Assembly (NCBI GenBank): GCA_016793095.1
Contig: JAEUJQ010000060.1
Location: 62,001-126,000, forward strand
DNA length: 64,000 bases
Reading direction: 5' to 3'
DNA from: Myxococcaceae bacterium
GTDB lineage: Bacteria > Myxococcota > Myxococcia > Myxococcales > Myxococcaceae
Shown here: piece after piece, positions 60,174 through 64,000 of the stretch
How the letters are laid out: every line of letters begins with the position of its first letter
Numbering within the stretch: position 1 is the stretch's first letter
Notes under the pieces: generated by a model
Databases searched by the model: none
Seen by the model: the letters and a program-made list of their open reading frames with translations, nothing else
Told to the model about the DNA's origin: nothing
Made by a program: the position numbers and the translations under genes

Positions 60174-61301
60174 TCACCACTCTGGCTCGGGCGGCTTGTC
60201 GTCGGGAGAGCAGCCCGCGAGGTTGAGCAGGAAGCGCGGGTGGTACACCGTCCACAGCGTGTTCTCGCTGTGCGGGCCCAGCGCCTCGAGCACGCGCTCG
60301 GCCCACTCCTGGGGGATCGCCTTCTCGCCGAAGATCGCGCCGAGCAACGCGCCGGTGACGGCCGCGTTGGTGTCCGCGTCGCCGCCCCGGTTCGCCGCGT
60401 CGCGCACGCCCACCTCGAAGGAGGGCGCGTGGAACACCTCCCAGAACGCGAGCCGGAAGGCGAGGCGCACCTGGGTCGGGTTCTGGAAGAGCGACAGCTC
60501 GGGCCCGTAGAGCAGCGGGTCCGCGTCCTGGGCGGCCTTCAGATCCTCGCGGAGCGTGTCGGCCGCCTCCTTCACCTTCTGCACCCAGTCGGGGATCTCG
60601 CGGCCCAGCGTGGCGGCGGCCAGCGACAGCTCGGTCTCGGCGACCTTCGCGATCTCCTTCGCGTCGAGGCGCTCTTCCTTCGCCATGATCGCGGCCGAGA
60701 TCACTCCGTTCAGCGTGACCGAGGCGATCTGACAGATGGGCGCGAAGTTCGTCAGCGCGGTGTCGTCGATGGTGGCTCGCAGGCGGGCCTGCCGGTGCTT
60801 CGGGTGTTGAAAGAAGACGCCCAGCACCGCCGTTCGCGCGAGCGCCATGTTGTTCTTCGGCGCCTGCTGGCTCTCGAGCCACACGCGCAGGCCCACCTGA
60901 TCGAGGAAGCGGCCGTCGGCGATCAGCTCAGCGGTCTGCTTGAAGGTGTCGGGCACATCGAAGGCCGACGGCATCCACGCGGCGTAGGCCTTCGCGACCT
61001 CCTTCAGATCGAACGCGCGCAGCTTGCGCAGCACCGTCGAGAGCGCGACCGCCATCTGCGTGCCCCACGACGTCTGCCCGCGCTTGAGCTCGAACCGGCC
61101 GCCCCCCATCGGCTCCATCACGGGGTACTCGGTGAACGTCGGAAAGTCGGGCGCTCCCACGTTCTTCAGCTCGTTGGGAATGCCCATCGCCTCTCCGACA
61201 GCGAGCCCCAGCAACGCTCCCCGAGAGCGGCTGAGGCGTGTCGGTTCGTCGGCCTCCGTCGGCAGCTGAGATTTTCTGGGCGGTTTTTTCGGAGGGGGCA
61301 C
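60174..61301 (-). CDS. ADP-ribosylglycohydrolase-family protein with degenerate N-terminal metal motif
   Basis: 375 residues. The family (DraG/ARH) removes ADP-ribose from proteins using two Mg ions. The C-terminal motif GGDADTNAAVTGALLGA (about 306) is intact. The N-terminal GxxTDDTxMA motif is replaced by GQTSWGTQMA (Trp79-Gly80 in place of Asp-Asp). Without these acids half of the bimetal site would be missing. The remaining N-terminal fold (GALLGLAVGEAMGIPNELK) is typical. It could be inactive or use another metal arrangement. Start ATG at 61301, ends at the lipoprotein gene stop. Confidence 0.85.
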   Translation of the reverse strand: MPPPKKPPRKSQLPTEADEPTRLSRSRGALLGLAVGEAMGIPNELKNVGAPDFPTFTEYPVMEPMGGGRFELKRGQTSWGTQMAVALSTVLRKLRAFDLKEVAKAYAAWMPSAFDVPDTFKQTAELIADGRFLDQVGLRVWLESQQAPKNNMALARTAVLGVFFQHPKHRQARLRATIDDTALTNFAPICQIASVTLNGVISAAIMAKEERLDAKEIAKVAETELSLAAATLGREIPDWVQKVKEAADTLREDLKAAQDADPLLYGPELSLFQNPTQVRLAFRLAFWEVFHAPSFEVGVRDAANRGGDADTNAAVTGALLGAIFGEKAIPQEWAERVLEALGPHSENTLWTVYHPRFLLNLAGCSPDDKPPEPEW

Positions 61302-61346
61302 GGCGGCTTTCTACCAGTGGAACCTGCTGGAATCACGGCAGTCTAC

Positions 61347-61375
61347 TTGAGAAGTCACAGGTCCTCTTTGATCAT
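61347..61375 (+). promoter_or_regulatory. Putative sigma-70-type promoter upstream of the transglutaminase-like gene
   Basis: TTGAGA (5/6 match to -35) and GATCAT (4/6 to -10) are 17 bp apart within an AT-richer segment of the 138-bp gap between two divergent genes. It would direct transcription towards the gene at 61440. Confidence 0.35.
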
Positions 61376-61439
61376 GCGAAACTATCGGCCTTCTTGTCTG
61401 ACAATGTAGGCAAAGTCGCACCTGCCCAACGGAGACTCC

Positions 61440-62918
61440 ATGTCCATCGACAGCATTCGCAGCTCTCTGCGCACCGCGCTGGCCTCGAACAACAACATCA
61501 ACCGCAACGAGGTGCGCGCGCTCTTCACCGCGGCGCGCGATGGCAACACGATCGACGCGGCTGAGAAGGCCGAGCTGGCGAGCATCCTCCAGGCGCACAG
61601 CTCGAAGTTCACGGTGGCTGCGAAGGCCGAGTTCACGCGGCTGCTCGGTGGCAACGTGCAGCCCCCACCGCCGCCGCAGCCGCCGCCGGTGACGAACCAG
61701 CCGGTGAAGGTGACGCACGAGGCGACGCGTAAGCCGTGGACGACGACGTACTGGCCGATGGCGGGACATGGCGCTGGCACCGACGGCTCCGCCTCGTCGA
61801 ACCTGTGGGCGAAGGGCGGGGCGCTCGAGAAGTTCGACGCGCTGCTCAAGGCGCGCGGGATGACGGAAGGCGCGCGCAACTTCGAGCTGCAGCCCGCGCT
61901 GAACTGGCTCATCAACGACAAGAAGACGGGCCACTACATCCCCAACTCCAACCTGTCCGAGAAGGACGCCGAGCGCACGACGGGCGTCGACTTCAACAAG
62001 AACGGCAAGATCGACGCCGACGTCGCCTGGGACTTCATCGACGGCCACGGCCAGTTCGGCAAGGACGGCAAGACGGACGGCTCGATGAGCGTGTCGTGGT
62101 GGGGCAGCTGCGACAAGGTGGCGCGCGCGGGCATTCTCTTCGAGGAGCCCAGGAAGGACGTCACCGTGAACGGCGTCACCTTCACCACGCAGGACATCAA
62201 GGGCCTGCTCACGGTGCTCGCCGACAGCCAGGGCGGCGGCTCGGACTTCGTGGGCAACCGGTATGACGCGAACCCCGACGTGATCGCGCTGAAGAACGGC
62301 CAGCAGCTGCGCGGCACGATCCTCACCGAGCTCGACTACGGCACCCGGCGCCAGGAGGACTGGCAGATCAACAGCGCGGCGCTGCCCGACGAGGTGAAGG
62401 TGCGCATGCTGGACGGCACCGAGAAGACCTACAAGAAGAGCGAGCTGTCCTTCGTCGCCCGCGAGGACAAGCGCGACGACCCGGTCCTGATGCACGAGAC
62501 GATCGAGGCGTGGCTCAAGTCGGGCCGCCCGGCCGTGATGGACAAGGACTCCGGCGACCACGTGTGGAACTACAACTTCTACAAGGCCGACGACACGCTC
62601 TACAAAGACGGCCTCAAGCCCTCGTGGGCGAGCGACGACCTGCTGAAGAAGGGCTACTCCGGGCCTGCCGGCGACGGGAAGATCGTGTGGGTCGAGCGCA
62701 CCGTGTCGCTCGGCGGTGGCGGCGGATCGGACACGTACCGCTACTGGCTCGAGGAGAAGAACGGCAAGTTCGTCAACGGCGGCTGGGATCCGTCGAGCCC
62801 GAACCCCGACTTCCTCTGGCGCCCGCAGACCGAGGCGGCCTTCGTCGGCAAGAACGATCGCAACCCGTTCGTGGACCCGAAGCTGGTGAAGGAGATCTAC
62901 GAGGCGTCGATCCGCTGA
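61440..62918 (+). CDS. Transglutaminase-elicitor-like protein (putative exported effector)
   Basis: 492 residues. An N-terminal helical segment (about 1-75, SLRTALASNNNINRNEV and later EKAELASILQAHSSKF) is followed by a Pro/Gln-rich linker (PPPPPQPPPV), then a large domain. The domain has SWWGSCDKVARAGILFEEP with Cys224 and DKDSGDHVWNYNFYK with His374, as in the GP42-type transglutaminase elicitor family. The internal order (VTVNGVTFTTQDIKGLLTVL between them) also fits. The third catalytic residue (Asp/Asn) was not placed. No signal peptide is present, so it would need a non-Sec route. It could be a cross-linking enzyme, a protease or an amidase. Confidence 0.65.
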   Translation: MSIDSIRSSLRTALASNNNINRNEVRALFTAARDGNTIDAAEKAELASILQAHSSKFTVAAKAEFTRLLGGNVQPPPPPQPPPVTNQPVKVTHEATRKPWTTTYWPMAGHGAGTDGSASSNLWAKGGALEKFDALLKARGMTEGARNFELQPALNWLINDKKTGHYIPNSNLSEKDAERTTGVDFNKNGKIDADVAWDFIDGHGQFGKDGKTDGSMSVSWWGSCDKVARAGILFEEPRKDVTVNGVTFTTQDIKGLLTVLADSQGGGSDFVGNRYDANPDVIALKNGQQLRGTILTELDYGTRRQEDWQINSAALPDEVKVRMLDGTEKTYKKSELSFVAREDKRDDPVLMHETIEAWLKSGRPAVMDKDSGDHVWNYNFYKADDTLYKDGLKPSWASDDLLKKGYSGPAGDGKIVWVERTVSLGGGGGSDTYRYWLEEKNGKFVNGGWDPSSPNPDFLWRPQTEAAFVGKNDRNPFVDPKLVKEIYEASIR

Positions 62919-62945
62919 CGGCGAGCAGTCGCTGACGAGCGCGCG

Positions 62946-62975
62946 AGGGCCGGTTCCCAGCTTGGGGCCGGCCCT
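62946..62975 (+). terminator. Hairpin terminator after transglutaminase-like gene
   Basis: agggccgg pairs with ccggccct around a 14-base loop. It is followed by tcgtcgtg with no U-tract, so strength is uncertain. Confidence 0.55.
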
Positions 62976-62999
62976 TCGTCGTGTCAGAACGTCACCTGC

Positions 63000-63425
63000 G
63001 TGCGACGGCTCTTCCTGGCAGCCCTGGCGGTCGGCTTTGCGTGCGGTGCGTTCGTCGGCGAGCCGCTCGTGGGGCCGCAGTCGATCGGGCTGCCGTGCGG
63101 CGAGTGCCAGAGCGGCCTCACCTGCGGCGAGGCGCTGATCGGGCGTGGCCTGCCGGTCTGTCTTCGCTCGTGCGACGCCGGCTGCGCGATGGGCGAGACC
63201 TGCCTCGAGGGCACCTGCCAGCGCCCGTGCACGGTGGTGAACGACTGCGGCATCCGCATCGTCGAGCAGGTGTGCGCTCCGCTTGGTGATGGAGGCGTCT
63301 GCCTGGTGCGGGGCTGCAACGGGAACACCGAGTGCACCGGCAGCTACGCGTGCACGCGGGAGCGGGTCGCGACCGGGTGCAGCCCCGTCTTCGTCGCGCC
63401 GGGCTACTGCCGCCGCACGCCCTGA
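63000..63425 (+). CDS. Secreted cysteine-rich protein
   Basis: 141 residues from a GTG. Signal peptide (RRLFLAALAVGFACGAF) or possible lipobox (GFACG). The mature part has about 15 cysteines with C-x-C and C-x3-C spacings (CGECQSGLTCGE, CDAGCAMGETCLEGTC, CNGNTECTGSYAC), like EGF/knottin-type surface proteins. No family named. It ends with an overlap of 22 bp with the convergent gspG. Confidence 0.75.
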   Translation: MRRLFLAALAVGFACGAFVGEPLVGPQSIGLPCGECQSGLTCGEALIGRGLPVCLRSCDAGCAMGETCLEGTCQRPCTVVNDCGIRIVEQVCAPLGDGGVCLVRGCNGNTECTGSYACTRERVATGCSPVFVAPGYCRRTP

Positions 63426-63796
63426 GCCGACGAGAGATCGGCCGCGTCGTCTTCTCCGCCAGCGATCCCGTCGGCGCCCAGAGAGGTGACCACCGGGACG
63501 CCACCGACCAACGCGTAGCCGAACGGGTTGCCCCACGGGTCAAGCGGCGGCTCCTTCAAGATGCGTCGCTCGAGCAGAGGCCCGAAGCCCTCCTGCGTGG
63601 TCGGGTATCGCCCCGTCTGCCCGAAGTAGGCGTCGAGCGCGTTCTCGAGCGTCTTGAGCTCCGTCTTCGCGGTCGTGACCCGGCTGTGCTTCGACACCTG
63701 CACGGCCGAGATCGCCACCGCGCTCGCGATCATCGCGATGAGGGTGATCACCACCAGGATCTCGATCAGCGTCTGTCCCCGTCGTCGTCTCTGCAT
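63404..63796 (-). CDS. Type II secretion pseudopilin GspG-like
   Basis: 130 residues from ATG 63796 with a good ribosome-binding site (aaaggag at 63808-63802). Prepilin-type leader RRRRG followed by QTLIEILVVITLIAMIASAV, with Glu at +5 but Gln instead of Phe at +1. The body (VTTAKTELKTLENALDAYF, GRYPTTQEGFGPLL, DPWGNPFGYAL) matches the major pseudopilin GspG. No other gsp gene is in the window, so it may be part of a set beyond the right edge or an isolated pseudopilin. Confidence 0.9.
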   Translation of the reverse strand: MQRRRRGQTLIEILVVITLIAMIASAVAISAVQVSKHSRVTTAKTELKTLENALDAYFGQTGRYPTTQEGFGPLLERRILKEPPLDPWGNPFGYALVGGVPVVTSLGADGIAGGEDDAADLSSAQGVRRQ

Positions 63797-63824
63797 GGGT
63801 GCTCCTTTCGTGAGATGGCGCTCA

Positions 63825-63854
63825 GCACGGGGCGTGCCGGGTCGATCCCCGTGC
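63825..63854. other. Inverted repeat upstream of gspG
   Basis: gcacgggg at 63825-63832 and ccccgtgc at 63847-63854 form a perfect 8-bp hairpin in the 5' region of gspG. It could be a terminator of a gene beyond the right edge, or a regulatory element. Region 63797-64000 otherwise shows no convincing gene. Confidence 0.4.
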
Positions 63855-64000
63855 ATTCGTGAGGCGAAGGGCATGGCCGGTTGACGGGGTGGCAACGCGA
63901 GGGCTCCGGGCGGTGACATCGCGACATTGTCCGGTTCCCAGCGGTCGGGTGGAGTCCTCCTCTTCGCCGCTCCTCCTCCTGCATCCCTGTCCGATGCCGC

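Noticed and set aside
63766-63984. 72-codon minus-strand frame upstream of gspG
   Set aside because: No recognisable protein feature, His/Arg/Pro-rich, overlaps the gspG start; not supported.

Overview
This 64 kb window is high-GC, densely packed chromosomal DNA. I infer a delta-proteobacterial/Myxococcota origin, probably a myxobacterium near Myxococcaceae/Archangiaceae. The basis is several lipoproteins with long Gly/Ala/Ser-rich GGxAGG linkers, a MYXO-CTERM-like sorting signal, Ser/Thr kinase, FHA and PP2C signalling, an FHA-type sigma-54 activator, MopE-type and FG-GAP surface proteins, and very strong G/C third-position bias in both strands. No rRNA, tRNA, CRISPR, insertion sequence, integrase or phage structural gene was found. 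No gene-free gap exceeds about 200 bp.

Layout. 1-5100 (minus): complex I genes nuoC-nuoD-nuoG (nuoG cut by the left edge) and formate-tetrahydrofolate ligase. 5222-9722 (plus): two Gly-rich lipoproteins (an EGF+CAP protein and a protein with about 13 knottin-like modules), an unknown protein and ndk, ending in a terminator. 9788-14952: an RHH/FHA protein divergent from rlmN and a leucine-rich-repeat protein. 14956-26341 (minus): lytic transglycosylase, TPR/AIM24 protein and pgsA, then a heavy-metal-type RND efflux set (outer-membrane channel, adaptor, pump) followed by its response regulator and sensor kinase, joined by short stop/start overlaps. 26519-30010 (plus): nadB, a LOG-family protein and a site-2 protease. 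30015-31984 (minus): M61 peptidase and slyX. 32107-33663: a MopE/IPT lipoprotein.

33673-38485 (minus) is a compact unit: an aldo/keto-reductase-fold protein that seems to lack its catalytic tetrad, a thioredoxin-like protein and a three-gene iron-type ABC importer. Just upstream lies a remnant of the 3' end of a Ser/Thr kinase gene. Its close match is the 3' end of the intact kinase at 41628-42539. Between the two copies sits a 982-residue ORF in which a MYXO-CTERM-like signal is internal, followed by a second signal-like segment, a CsgG/TolB-N-like domain and a probable beta-barrel. 41628-47160 collects kinase, FG-GAP lipoprotein, FHA/sigma-54 activator, a GExHE-type protein and a PP2C phosphatase, a likely phospho-signalling neighbourhood.

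47286-64000: a possibly frameshifted pilus-N-domain gene, a PG-binding/CHAP hydrolase without signal peptide, hrpB, an RluA-type pseudouridine synthase, two GNAT proteins, a coupled DNA-methyltransferase/HAD/membrane-protein operon, an ABC-F ATPase, a TPMT-like methyltransferase, two tandem universal stress proteins, a lipoprotein, an ADP-ribosylglycohydrolase relative missing half its metal site, a transglutaminase-elicitor-like protein, a Cys-rich secreted protein and a GspG-type pseudopilin.

All functions are from reading the translated sequence by eye. No database search was possible.
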